NCBI GenBank assembly: GCA_013696275.1
Contig: JACCYW010000192.1
Span: forward strand, 1 to 18,254
Direction: 5' to 3'
DNA length: 18,254 nucleotides
DNA from: Chloroflexota bacterium
GTDB lineage: Bacteria > Chloroflexota > Limnocylindria > Limnocylindrales > CSP1-4
Under the pieces are notes generated by a model. The model worked only from the letters and a program-made list of their open reading frames with translations. It was not told the origin of the DNA and ran no database searches. Both the position numbers and the translations under genes were made by a program. Below, in pieces: positions 5,546 to 12,896 of this stretch. Each line of letters begins with the position of its first letter. Position 1 is the stretch's first letter.

Positions 5546-6490
5546 TCAGGGCCAGGTGAAGGTGGCACTCAGGAAGAGCGCCTCGTCGTCCACCTCGACC
5601 GCGTTCTGCAGCCGAAAGCGATAGGCGCTACCGGGACTCACCGGGACCTCGCGCGTCACCGCCTGATCCTCGGCCGTGATCTGGTCCACCTGCGCACCGG
5701 CCTCCTCCACGACGGTCATGCTGAACGGCCGGACGGCATCCCAGGATGCCTGCACGACCGATGAGCCCGCGACCGAGGTGCGCAGCGTGACGTCCACCCC
5801 GTTGTAGGGACCGAACTCCGTCCCCTGGAAACGAAAGCCAGCGATGCTCAGCCGTGGCGCAGCCGAGGGAAAGGCCACCGTCACATCGACCGGCGAAACC
5901 TGGGATGACGTGCCGATCAGCGTCGCCGTCCAGATGGTCGGTCCGGTGGTGTCCGTGGTTGCCTCCATCAGGCCACCCCCCGACGTCTGGCATCGACTCC
6001 CCTGCTGCCCGTCCGGGCCTTGGCCGAGGCAGATCTCGACCGTCCCGGAAGCCACCTCGGCCAGGCTGAGACTGACCGAACCCGGCCCCTGCTGCTCGAA
6101 GGTGATGGTGCGTGCGACCGGTGATTCGCTGGCGGCTCCGTCCAGCCCGATGTCCGCGAAACTGGCCGTGGCCATCGATGAGCCCGGCCCGGGCGCGGTC
6201 GAGATGGAGGCTCCCGGGATGGACGTGCCGGGGATGGAGGCTCCCGGGATGGATGCGCTGGCCTGCGCCGAGTCCTGGGTCGGCACGCCAGACGGGCTGC
6301 CCGGCGACGCTGCCATGCTGGCCCCTTGGCTGGAGGCCGCCAAGTCGCCCGCGGACCGATGGGCTGTCCCGTTCGCAGGGACAAGGATGACGGCGGCAGC
6401 CAAGACCACGAAAGCGGCGGCGAAGAGGACACCGGCGAGTAGCGCACCCAGGCCGAGCCGCGAGCTGCGACCACGGTCGCCAGTCAGCAA
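5546..6490 (-). CDS. Membrane-anchored extracellular protein with Ser/Pro/Gly decapeptide repeats
   Basis: I do not recognise this 314-residue protein. It has a short basic N-terminus, one transmembrane helix (LGALLAGVLFAAAFVVLAAAVILV, about residues 14-37), then a low-complexity Ser/Ala/Pro/Gly linker (about 45-115). The linker contains an SIPGA/SIPGT repeat unit encoded by a 30-bp direct repeat (6203-6223 and 6233-6253). The C-terminal 190 residues look like two beta-rich domains: VSLSLAEVASGTVEICLG, a CxxxG region with two cysteines (ICLG and SRCQT), and a final segment ending FLSATFTWP. The likely topology is cytoplasmic N-terminus and surface-exposed beta domains. The start is TTG at 6490, because no other start lies upstream of the helix; the preceding TPR gene ends 31 nt before. 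It is the last gene of the putative glgC operon. Confidence 0.7.
   Translation of the reverse strand: MLTGDRGRSSRLGLGALLAGVLFAAAFVVLAAAVILVPANGTAHRSAGDLAASSQGASMAASPGSPSGVPTQDSAQASASIPGASIPGTSIPGASISTAPGPGSSMATASFADIGLDGAASESPVARTITFEQQGPGSVSLSLAEVASGTVEICLGQGPDGQQGSRCQTSGGGLMEATTDTTGPTIWTATLIGTSSQVSPVDVTVAFPSAAPRLSIAGFRFQGTEFGPYNGVDVTLRTSVAGSSVVQASWDAVRPFSMTVVEEAGAQVDQITAEDQAVTREVPVSPGSAYRFRLQNAVEVDDEALFLSATFTWP
6203..6253. repeat. 30-bp-period direct repeat encoding the SIPGA linker
   Basis: A 21-base unit, GATGGAGGCTCCCGGGATGG plus one base, occurs at 6203-6223 and again at 6233-6253 with a 30-bp period. It lies within the linker of the decapeptide-repeat membrane protein and adds one or more ten-residue units, so length variation between strains is likely. 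Confidence 0.85.
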
Positions 6491-6521
6491 GGGATCCAGA
6501 GAGGCACGGCCAGCCCCGCGG

Positions 6522-6938
6522 TCAGCTCAGTCGTGAGAGTGCGTCGCGATAGAGCCGAGAATCGGGCGCCAGAGCCACCGCCAGGCGGAGGTGTGTCCGA
6601 GCCTCGACACGGCGACCGACCTGCTTGAGAGCCTGACCAAGGCCGAAGTGCCCGTAGGCCGCCGAGGGATCGATATCCAACAGCTCCTCGAAGGCCCCTA
6701 CGGCACGCGCATGTTGGCCGCTGTTGTAGTACGCGCGGCCGAGCGCCTCTACTATCGAGCCCTTGCGCGGCTCCAGGTGGGTGGCCCGCTCGAGGACCAC
6801 GGCGGCTTGGGCGAAGTGCCGCCGACGCATCAGGGCCTGGCCCCGCTGCAGCAGGCTGTAGGCCGTCTCGCGCTCCGCGAGCGACTCCAGGACGCCCTCG
6901 TCGGTCGGGTCGCGATCCTTGCTCTCCATCCCCGCCAT
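6522..6938 (-). CDS. TPR-repeat protein
   Basis: This 138-residue soluble protein is made of about three tetratricopeptide repeats: TAYSLLQRGQALMRRRHFAQ (from about residue 25), SIVEALGRAYYNSGQHARAV (about 61-80) and AYGHFGLGQALKQVGRRVEA (about 93-112). The W/L-G-Y-A-P spacing of TPR helices is clear (ALGRAYYNSGQHARAVGAFE, then LDIDPSAAYG). No signal peptide or membrane segment is seen, so it is a likely cytoplasmic scaffold. The ATG at 6938 has a GGAGAG 10 nt upstream; an internal ATG at residue 4 is an alternative. It lies 39 nt after the nicotinate phosphoribosyltransferase gene and 31 nt before the decapeptide-repeat membrane protein, in the same operon. Its partner cannot be told from sequence. 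Confidence 0.85.
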   Translation of the reverse strand: MAGMESKDRDPTDEGVLESLAERETAYSLLQRGQALMRRRHFAQAAVVLERATHLEPRKGSIVEALGRAYYNSGQHARAVGAFEELLDIDPSAAYGHFGLGQALKQVGRRVEARTHLRLAVALAPDSRLYRDALSRLS

Positions 6939-6977
6939 GCTGCCACGGCTCTCCGCCGAACGTCGGAGAGACCCTGA

Positions 6978-8015
6978 TCAGGCGGCTCGCCAGGCCGCCA
7001 GATCGATGGGCTCCAGTCGCGCGCTCACAGTCCTGCCCGGGATGCGGCCTCGCTTGGCGATGGGCTGGCCATCGATCTCCTTGAGATCACCCGTGAAGTC
7101 GATGGGGGTCGCGCCACTGATGTAGCCGCCGACCGCGAATGAGTCGACCGGTGCGCCGGCGTCGCGGAAGATGCGGATGCGCTCCGGGTCCAGACCGCCG
7201 CTGACGATGATGCGCACGTGATGGAAGCCGGCCTGATCCAGCCGGGCTCGTATCTCCAGGACGAGCGCCGGCGTCACCCGGCCGCGCTCGGCGGGTGTAT
7301 CCAGGCGTATCCCATACAGCCGGTCACCGAGCGCGTGAGCCACCCGGAGCGCCTCTTCTGCCTCGTCCTTGAACGTGTCGACCAGGACGATGCGTGGCAC
7401 CTCCGGCGCAAGCACCCGGTCGAAGGCCAAGGCGGCCTTGACCGTGTCACCGAAGACAAGGACCAGGGAATGGGGCATGGTGCCGGTCGGGCTCAGCCCC
7501 GCCAGGCGGGCGCCGGCGGGCGTGGAAGCGCCGACACATCCGCCGACGATGGCTGCGTAGTCGAGCGTGTCGGTGATCTCCGGGTGGACATGTCGAGCGC
7601 CGAAGCTGATGACCGGTTCAGGTGCCGCCGCCAGGACACAGCGGTGGGCGGCCGTGGCCCAACCTGTCGACTGGGCGATCATGCCCAGGATGGCCGTCTC
7701 ATAGAGCCCGAAGCGACGATATCGGGCGCAGATGCGAAGGACGACCTCCTTGGCTTCGAAGCTGTCGCCGTCCGCGAGAGCCTCCACGAGTGCCTCACCG
7801 GGCGGTGTGTCGTGCAGCACATGGGCCAGCAGCATCTTGGCCTCGTCCACTCCGCACAGGATCCCGGACTGGCGCGAGAAGACCTCCATGACGACGAGCG
7901 GATCAAGCCCCTCGGCGGCCAGGATCTCATCGGCGCGGGCGAAGTAGACATCGGCCGAATCGCCCGTCAGGATCTCCCGCGACGGACGCCGGCGCTGCAA
8001 GACGACCTGTCCCAT
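6978..8015 (-). CDS. pncB: Nicotinate phosphoribosyltransferase (archaeal-type, short form)
   Basis: This enzyme converts nicotinate and PRPP, with ATP, to nicotinate mononucleotide in the Preiss-Handler NAD-salvage pathway, in the cytoplasm. The 345-residue length matches the short archaeal-type (Ta1145-like) form, not the longer E. coli PncB. Visible features are the N-terminal SADVYFARADEIL segment, MEVFSRQSGILCG, the conserved SFGARHVHPE stretch, GTMPHS, a VDTFKDE loop, VSGGLDPERI and FAVGGYISGA near the C-terminus. The ATG at 8015 is chosen because it aligns with the family N-terminus and follows the upstream stop (8026) by 10 nt; a GAGAGG lies just upstream. Open frame further upstream runs through the YbjN-like gene and is discarded. 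The operon position after glgC and the YbjN-like gene is unusual. Confidence 0.9.
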   Translation of the reverse strand: MGQVVLQRRRPSREILTGDSADVYFARADEILAAEGLDPLVVMEVFSRQSGILCGVDEAKMLLAHVLHDTPPGEALVEALADGDSFEAKEVVLRICARYRRFGLYETAILGMIAQSTGWATAAHRCVLAAAPEPVISFGARHVHPEITDTLDYAAIVGGCVGASTPAGARLAGLSPTGTMPHSLVLVFGDTVKAALAFDRVLAPEVPRIVLVDTFKDEAEEALRVAHALGDRLYGIRLDTPAERGRVTPALVLEIRARLDQAGFHHVRIIVSGGLDPERIRIFRDAGAPVDSFAVGGYISGATPIDFTGDLKEIDGQPIAKRGRIPGRTVSARLEPIDLAAWRAA

Positions 8016-8025
8016 ACCTCTCGAA

Positions 8026-8568
8026 CTAGCGAGCCGCTCCAGCGCGAGCGTCGGCGGAGTGTAGCTCAGGCAGGGCGGGCGAAAGCTCAGCGATGGCGGC
8101 GGGATAGCGATCGAACAGCGCCGCCTGACGCGAAGGTCGCGCCGGCGCCGGAGCCTTATCCGCACCCGGCCACAACCAGCGCACCGAGTCATCCAGCAGC
8201 AGGTCGCACAGCGCCAGCAGCCGGGCGACCGCCGATCCAAGGGCATCGCGGTCGAGTCGCTCGATGGGCACCTCCGATATGAGGACCGGCCGTTCGTCCT
8301 CGCTGAGGGCGAACTTGGCGAAGGGGAACTCGTCGTTCCAGCGCAGGAACCGCCGGTAGGAGACACGAAACGAGTCGTTCAGTGGCGGCGCGTAATGGAC
8401 CCAGCAGATGAGCCCCACGCTCTCATCGACGATGAGCGTCATCCGGATGTCTTGACGGCGCCGTCCGTCGAGTATCAGATCGCGACTGATGATGCCTTCG
8501 CGCTCCGCCCGCTCGACCGGTTCCATGCCCAACTCGACGAGCCACCCGTCCAGTCGCTCGACCACCAC
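8026..8568 (-). CDS. YbjN-like domain protein
   Basis: This 180-residue protein has a YbjN/type III secretion chaperone-like fold. The typical C-terminal pattern PFAKFALSEDERPVLISEVP is followed by a helical ALGSAVARLLALCDLLLDD, and the N-terminal half has alternating beta strands (DIRMTLIVDESVGLICWVHY). Proteins of this fold often act as chaperones or binding modules; the function here is unknown. The last 40 residues are Ala/Pro/Arg-rich and probably disordered. The GTG at 8568 begins one base after the glgC stop TAG (8569-8571), and the stop is 10 nt from the next gene, so translation of the three genes is probably coupled. The fold assignment is by sequence pattern only. Confidence 0.6.
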   Translation of the reverse strand: MVVERLDGWLVELGMEPVERAEREGIISRDLILDGRRRQDIRMTLIVDESVGLICWVHYAPPLNDSFRVSYRRFLRWNDEFPFAKFALSEDERPVLISEVPIERLDRDALGSAVARLLALCDLLLDDSVRWLWPGADKAPAPARPSRQAALFDRYPAAIAELSPALPELHSADARAGAAR

Positions 8569-9891
8569 CTAGGCCTTGGAGCCACCCGCTGCAGAGGCCA
8601 CGGCTATGGGACCGACGACCAGCGTCGGCCGCGGTGCGCCTCCGCGCCGGACCGTACCGCCCGTCCGCACTGACCGTGCGCCGCGGAAGTCGGCCGGTCG
8701 GACCTCCTCGTCGATGCGCACATTGCGTCCGATGCGCACGCCGGCAGGGACGACAGCGCGTTTGCCGATGACCGTGATACCAGAGGTCAGCCGTTCCGGT
8801 TCGTCCTCGTTGGGCCCTTCGTTGGCGCCCATACCGACCACCGCATTAGGCCCGATGGAGACCCCTTTGTCGATGATGGCGTGATCGACCACCGCACCGG
8901 CACGGATGACGCTGTCGAACATGACCACGCTGTCACGGACGATGGCCCCGGGATCGACCCGCACACCAGGCGAGAGCACCGAACGCTCGACCGTCCCGGC
9001 GATCTGGCAGCCGTGGCTGATGAGGCTGCGATGGACGTTCGCTGTCGGCCCGATGCGCGCCGGCGCCCGCTCCTCAGAACGAGTGTGGATGAGCCACTCG
9101 TTGTCATACAGGTCGAGCGATGGGTGGTCATCGAGCAGCTCCATGTGCGCTTGCCAGTAGCTCTCGATGGTGCCGACGTCCTGCCAGTAGCCATCGAAGT
9201 GATAGCCGAAGACACGCGCGCCGCCAGCCAGCATGGCCGGGATGACGTGCTTGCCAAAATCGGTCCTGCCCTCTGTCAGCCACGTCGTGAGTGTCCGCTT
9301 GGTGAAGACGTAGATGCCGAGGCTGGCCAGGTCGCTACGAGGCTGTCGCGGCTTCTCCTGCCAGTCGCTGACCTCGCCACTCTCGCTGACGGCCAGCACC
9401 CCGAAGCGATGGGCTTCGCGCAGGGCGACGCGCTTGACGGCGACGGTGACATCCGCCCGGCGACGACGATGGGCCTGGATGAAGGGCTGGTAATCCATCT
9501 TGTAGATGTGGTCACCGGCAAGGACGAGGATGGTATCGGCGGGATGCTGGACCAGCGACCCCAGGTTCTGGAGGACCGCATCGGCGGTGCCGCGATACCA
9601 CTCGGTCGGCCTTCCCCGGGCGATGTACGGCTGCATCATCCGGATGCCTCCGGTCGACCGGTCCAGGTCCCATGGCCGCCCGGCACCGATATGGTCGTTG
9701 AGGGAGCGTGGGTCGTACTGGGTGAGGACCATGACGTCATCGATGTCGGAGTTGACGCAGTTGCTGAGCGCGAAATCGATGACCCGGTACTTGCCCGCGA
9801 ACGGCACCGCCGGCTTGGCACGGACGGCCGAGAGGAGCGAAAGGCGCTCGCCTTCACCACCCGCCAGGATGACCGCCAGCACCCGTTTCAC
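8569..9891 (-). CDS. glgC: Glucose-1-phosphate adenylyltransferase (ADP-glucose pyrophosphorylase)
   Basis: This enzyme makes ADP-glucose from glucose-1-phosphate and ATP, the committing step of glycogen synthesis, and works as a cytoplasmic tetramer. The 440-residue protein has the nucleotide-binding LAGGEGERL (residues 9-17), the RAKPAVPFAGKYRVIDFALS segment, a GTADAVLQN stretch, LAGDHIYKMDY, an EKPRQP motif, GYWQDVGTIESYW, and a left-handed beta-helix C-terminus of repeated hexads (SVLSPGVRVDPGAIVRD and following). All hallmark catalytic and substrate-binding segments are present. The GTG start at 9891 has no SD; a TAGCAT hexamer lies 6 nt upstream, suggesting leaderless expression. It is the first gene of the putative operon with the YbjN-like, pncB, TPR and decapeptide-repeat genes. 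No glycogen synthase or branching enzyme is adjacent. Confidence 0.96.
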   Translation of the reverse strand: MKRVLAVILAGGEGERLSLLSAVRAKPAVPFAGKYRVIDFALSNCVNSDIDDVMVLTQYDPRSLNDHIGAGRPWDLDRSTGGIRMMQPYIARGRPTEWYRGTADAVLQNLGSLVQHPADTILVLAGDHIYKMDYQPFIQAHRRRRADVTVAVKRVALREAHRFGVLAVSESGEVSDWQEKPRQPRSDLASLGIYVFTKRTLTTWLTEGRTDFGKHVIPAMLAGGARVFGYHFDGYWQDVGTIESYWQAHMELLDDHPSLDLYDNEWLIHTRSEERAPARIGPTANVHRSLISHGCQIAGTVERSVLSPGVRVDPGAIVRDSVVMFDSVIRAGAVVDHAIIDKGVSIGPNAVVGMGANEGPNEDEPERLTSGITVIGKRAVVPAGVRIGRNVRIDEEVRPADFRGARSVRTGGTVRRGGAPRPTLVVGPIAVASAAGGSKA

Positions 9892-9897
9892 AGGAAG

Positions 9898-9903
9898 ATG
9901 CTA
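9898..9903 (-). promoter_or_regulatory. Putative -10 element TAGCAT for the glgC operon
   Basis: The minus strand reads TAGCAT with 6 nt to the glgC GTG start and no SD between, so the transcript is predicted to be leaderless. No -35 match was seen. Confidence 0.45.
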
Positions 9904-9998
9904 CACGGCGGCGGTCACGGGCTCCGAGTGGATCTTCCTTCGACTTGCTTCTTCCCACGGAGCGGATCCTGGAGGCCGACGAGCAGTCTGGATCCGGG

Positions 9999-10054
9999 CA
10001 TCCGACCCGCCCTCAGGTCATCCGACCCGCTCATGTCATCCACCCGCCTCAGGT
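9999..10054. repeat. Three imperfect tandem copies of an 18-20-bp unit
   Basis: The copies are CATCCGACCCGCCCTCAGGT (9999-10018), CATCCGACCCGCTCATGT (10019-10036) and CATCCACCCGCCTCAGGT (10037-10054). They lie upstream of the glgC promoter, so they could be regulator sites or simple repeat decay. Confidence 0.8.
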
Positions 10055-10106
10055 CCATCTCGCGTCAGACGGGCATCGTAGAGCCATGATCATGCGCGAT
10101 GGTTCT

Positions 10107-10150
10107 CGCTTCGTGTCACTTGCGTTGCGCAAAGCACGCATGACGAAGTG
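10107..10150. ncRNA. Long bulged hairpin, candidate structured RNA element
   Basis: CTTCG (10109-10113), TCA (10116-10118) and TGCGT (10121-10125) pair with ACGCA-TGA-CGAAG, which is contiguous at 10136-10148. This leaves two 2-nt bulges on the 5' side and a 10-nt loop. Flanking G-T and C-G pairs extend it to about 15 bp. The strand is unknown and no known family was recognised. Confidence 0.3.
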
Positions 10151-10327
10151 TGGGCCCGAAGGGGGCGGCGACCGTGGCGCGCACCTGCCCATCCGGCGCA
10201 AGATGCTCGCCGCCTCGTCCCGGTGCGGCTACCAGCGGACTCGGCCGACTCGATCGGAGGGCCTGGCCATCCAGGCTAGACAGGCGGTCGAGCCTGCTCG
10301 TTGACCGGGGCGTCGAGCTGAGACCGC

Positions 10328-11902
10328 TTACAGGAGGCTGCGCGGGTCGATGTCAGAGCCGCCCCGCAGCACCTCCCAGTGCAGGTGGGCGCCGGTGCTG
10401 TTACCGGTGTTACCCATGTAGCCGATGACCTGGCCCTGGCGGACCCGACTGCCCTGTCTGACGCCGGGCGCGTAGCGCGGTTGGAGATGCGAGTACCAGG
10501 TCACCAGGGAGCTGGCATGGCCGATCGATATGACCCACGCGCGATCGCGGCTCGAGTCGTAGGGGTTGTAGCCGGCGAAGGCGACGACGCCTGCCGCGGC
10601 GGCGCGGATGAGCGTGCCCTCTCCGTTGGCGATATCGATGCCGTCGTGGAAGTGGGCGCAGCTACCGCGGCGCGGTTCGAGGTAGAAACCTGTGCAACCG
10701 TATTCCTGGGTCACATAGCCAGCGGTCGGCCAGTCGAGCGGGCCATCCCGGCGCGGCGGTCGCGGCGCTGGTGGCGGCCGTGACGCCGGCTGCTGCGGCG
10801 GCTCCCCTTGCTCGTCAGGCTCCGCTTGTTGCTCCTCCCGCTCTTCTCGCTGTTCGTCACGCTTGGCTTGCTCCTCGCGTGCCTGGCGCGCTTCTCGGCG
10901 CTGTCGCGCGCGCTCCAGCGCCTCGCGGCGTTGCGCGCGCTCCTCGATACGGCGCTGACGCGCCAGCTCCAGACGACGCTCGCGTGCCTCGGCGCGCCGT
11001 TGCGCCTCGGCCACGAGTCCCGCTATCTGCCCGCGCAGGGCATCCTCATCGGCCTGCGTCTGGGCGATGACCGCCTGGGCGTCACCCTGGTCGCCGACTA
11101 TCCGTTCGAACTCGTCCTGCTGGGCAATGCGCAGCCGCCTGGTCCGTTCCTCCATGGCGGCTAGACGTCGGCGTGCCTCGCCCAGCCGCGCCTGCTCCTC
11201 GCGGAGGACGCCCTCCGCGGCCACCGTCTCGAGGCGCAGCTGATCGGTCTCGGAGCGCGTCTCAAGCGTCACCTGACGGAGAGCGTCGAGCGACGCCTGG
11301 TCTTCCTGGATGCGTCGCGCGAACTGGGCATCCTGCTCACCGAAGCGCAGGTGCGCGTCGACCCCGACGATAACGTCGCTGAACGAGCTCGATGCCAGGA
11401 TCTGCTCCAGCAGGCTGGTCTGGCTGGTCCGATAAGCGACCACCAAGCGCTCGCCCAGCACACGCCGTCGATCTGCCAGATCAAGCTCGCCCTGGGCGAT
11501 CTCGGCCTCCAGTCGGATGATGATCTGGTCGAGCTCATCGAGCTCGAGCACAAGGGCGTCGTGCCGTGCCTCCACCCGGGCCAGCGCACTCGTCGCCCGC
11601 TCGATATCGCCACGAAGGACCGTCTGGTCAGCGTTTACGCCATCGAGTGCCTTGGCCGAGCTATCAAGCGCCAGCCCGGCCAGGCCACGGTCCGCGCGCA
11701 GGTCCCTGAGCAGGTCGCGCTGATGCTCGATGGCAGCCAGGAGCTCCTGCTGACGCTCGCGGCCAGCTGAGATACGGTCGCCAAGTCCGTTCGCGCTGAC
11801 CGACAGCGGCGCCAGCGGCGATGCTGAGGGGCCGACGAGCGGTAGCGTCAGAAGCAGGGTCAGGACGACCATTGCGGCTCGGGTCCTGTTGCGTTCGCCC
11901 AT
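10328..11902 (-). CDS. Secreted coiled-coil M23 family peptidoglycan endopeptidase (EnvC/PcsB-like)
   Basis: This 524-residue protein is predicted to be exported and to cut or help cut peptidoglycan cross-links during growth or division. The N-terminus has a signal-like segment (AAMVVLTLLLTLPLVGPSAS, about residues 9-28). A long coiled coil rich in Glu, Arg, Gln and Ala (about 35-360) follows, then a Pro-rich linker (about 365-385), then a C-terminal M23 domain. The zinc ligands look intact: H419 and D423 in HDGID, and H508 in HLHWEV, with a YSHL segment between. The domain is therefore probably catalytic, unlike EnvC, which has lost its ligands. The ATG at 11902 precedes the signal segment closely. 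The longer open frame upstream overlaps the prepilin peptidase gene region and has no native-looking sequence. It is downstream of the prepilin peptidase gene, 188 nt away. Confidence 0.9.
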   Translation of the reverse strand: MGERNRTRAAMVVLTLLLTLPLVGPSASPLAPLSVSANGLGDRISAGRERQQELLAAIEHQRDLLRDLRADRGLAGLALDSSAKALDGVNADQTVLRGDIERATSALARVEARHDALVLELDELDQIIIRLEAEIAQGELDLADRRRVLGERLVVAYRTSQTSLLEQILASSSFSDVIVGVDAHLRFGEQDAQFARRIQEDQASLDALRQVTLETRSETDQLRLETVAAEGVLREEQARLGEARRRLAAMEERTRRLRIAQQDEFERIVGDQGDAQAVIAQTQADEDALRGQIAGLVAEAQRRAEARERRLELARQRRIEERAQRREALERARQRREARQAREEQAKRDEQREEREEQQAEPDEQGEPPQQPASRPPPAPRPPRRDGPLDWPTAGYVTQEYGCTGFYLEPRRGSCAHFHDGIDIANGEGTLIRAAAAGVVAFAGYNPYDSSRDRAWVISIGHASSLVTWYSHLQPRYAPGVRQGSRVRQGQVIGYMGNTGNSTGAHLHWEVLRGGSDIDPRSLL

Positions 11903-11977
11903 CAGGTTCCGGCCATCCCCAAGCGTCTCCCTCCACGGCATCCCAGGCATCCACGATCCAGGCCGGAACGGCACTCC

Positions 11978-12006
11978 GTCCGAGCCGGCGGCACGGCTGC
12001 TCGGAC
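11978..12006. repeat. 8-bp inverted repeat between M23 and prepilin peptidase genes
   Basis: GTCCGAGC (11978-11985) pairs with GCTCGGAC (11999-12006) around a 13-nt loop, and an inner alternative AGCCG/CGGCT also exists. It sits between two co-directional genes and has no T-tract, so it may be a leader or processing hairpin for the M23 gene. Confidence 0.4.
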
Positions 12007-12090
12007 GTGATCCGGCTTCAGTCAGGATGATAGGCGGGCCGGCGGGTCTCGGCTTGCCCGATCCGCACCTCGACGGCCGCCGGACTGCCG

Positions 12091-12726
12091 TCAGGGCAAG
12101 AGCATGGCGATGACGCCGGCGGCGATGAGGATGGGCCCGAACGGTATCGCGCTCCGCAGCCCGATCCGGCGGGTCAAGATGAGCGCCACCAGCAGGACCG
12201 ATGAGAGGGCTGAGGCAAGCAGGAAACCGGCGAAGAGGCGACTGATGCCGCACATCAAGCCCAGGCTCACAGCCAGCTTGACGTCGCCCATACCGAGCCC
12301 GCCACGTAACAGTCGGTCGGAAACGAGGAGCAAAGCCGGCGCGGCGACGCCGGCGACAAGGCCGCTCGCGACGCCCAGCTCCTTGCCCGACAGCAGGGGA
12401 TCCCAACCCAGCAGGAGCACGATGGCTGAGTAGCCCATCAACGGGAAGGTGATGAGGTCGGGCAGGAGCCGCTGGTCCAGATCGGTCGCCAGCAGCACCA
12501 TCAACGCACAGAGGAAAAGCCCCAGCACCAGGAGGTCGCGCGGCTCGCTCCAGCGAGCAAGGAGTGCGGCGAAGGCAGCGCCTGCGCTCAGCGCCACGGC
12601 GGCCGTCCGCCAGTCGACACGACGCACATCCCCGCCCCGGTGGTCCGGCCAGCGCGCGGCGAGCCGGTCAGCGAATGCACCGAGCATGAGGCCGGAGGTG
12701 GCGGCCACCAGGGCGGCGATGGGCAT
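12091..12726 (-). CDS. Prepilin peptidase (A24 family), lacking the N-terminal Cys domain
   Basis: This is an inner-membrane aspartyl protease that cleaves type IV prepilin leaders. At 211 residues it is shorter than bifunctional PilD (about 290), because the cytoplasmic domain with paired CxxC zinc motifs and the N-methylation function is missing. The catalytic aspartates are in ATDLDQRLLPD (D82) and GLGMGDVKL (D148), the GxGD motif. About seven hydrophobic segments are seen. The ATG at 12726 is chosen because it begins at the first transmembrane helix, with no SD. A longer start at 12897 overlaps the pepA stop as TAATG but adds 57 polar, Arg/Pro-rich residues of no family look. This is the only pilus-related gene in the window, so its substrates are elsewhere. 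Confidence 0.82.
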   Translation of the reverse strand: MPIAALVAATSGLMLGAFADRLAARWPDHRGGDVRRVDWRTAAVALSAGAAFAALLARWSEPRDLLVLGLFLCALMVLLATDLDQRLLPDLITFPLMGYSAIVLLLGWDPLLSGKELGVASGLVAGVAAPALLLVSDRLLRGGLGMGDVKLAVSLGLMCGISRLFAGFLLASALSSVLLVALILTRRIGLRSAIPFGPILIAAGVIAMLLP

Positions 12727-12896
12727 CAGTCTGGGAAGCTCGCGAGGGGCGTGCGCGAGGTGCGGCGCTCGGTCATCAGGTCGGAGTCTCGCTTGCCCAC
12801 CGCCCCGCGGTCCAGCCGAACGATGGTCCTGAGTGCACCTCAGGCTGGCGGTGCTCGGTTCGGCCAGCACGTCAGGCCCAGGCCCGGCGCCGGCCA

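Larger units (their letters stand above)
9892..10327. other. 436-bp intergenic region without a convincing gene
   Basis: Open frames here have no recognisable domain and poor composition. The region contains the glgC promoter, three imperfect 18-20-bp tandem units (9999-10054), a long bulged hairpin (10107-10150), and a 6-bp hairpin GCCTGG-CCAT-CCAGGC (10261-10276) some 50 nt past the M23 peptidase stop. I recognise no tRNA, tmRNA, RNase P, SRP or riboswitch pattern. Confidence 0.6.

Noticed and set aside
6978..8366. A 462-codon open frame extending the nicotinate phosphoribosyltransferase upstream
   Set aside because: The added N-terminus overlaps the YbjN-like gene in another frame, and the family N-terminus is at the ATG at 8015.
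8881..10089. A 402-codon open frame on the plus strand opposite glgC
   Set aside because: It lies opposite a full-length, motif-complete glgC and has no domain of its own; long antisense frames are common at this GC content.
10261..10276. The GCCTGG-CCAT-CCAGGC hairpin as the terminator of the M23 gene
   Set aside because: It is about 50 nt past the stop and no T-tract follows on the minus strand, so it is noted only as structure in the intergenic region.
9892..10327. A tRNA, tmRNA, RNase P RNA or SRP RNA in the gap upstream of glgC
   Set aside because: No cloverleaf, T-loop or conserved core of these RNAs could be found on either strand.
10328..12406. A 692-codon open frame that extends the M23 peptidase far upstream
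   Set aside because: The part upstream of 11902 overlaps the prepilin peptidase gene, is Arg/Pro-rich and unlike a native protein, and the signal-like helix begins just after the ATG at 11902.
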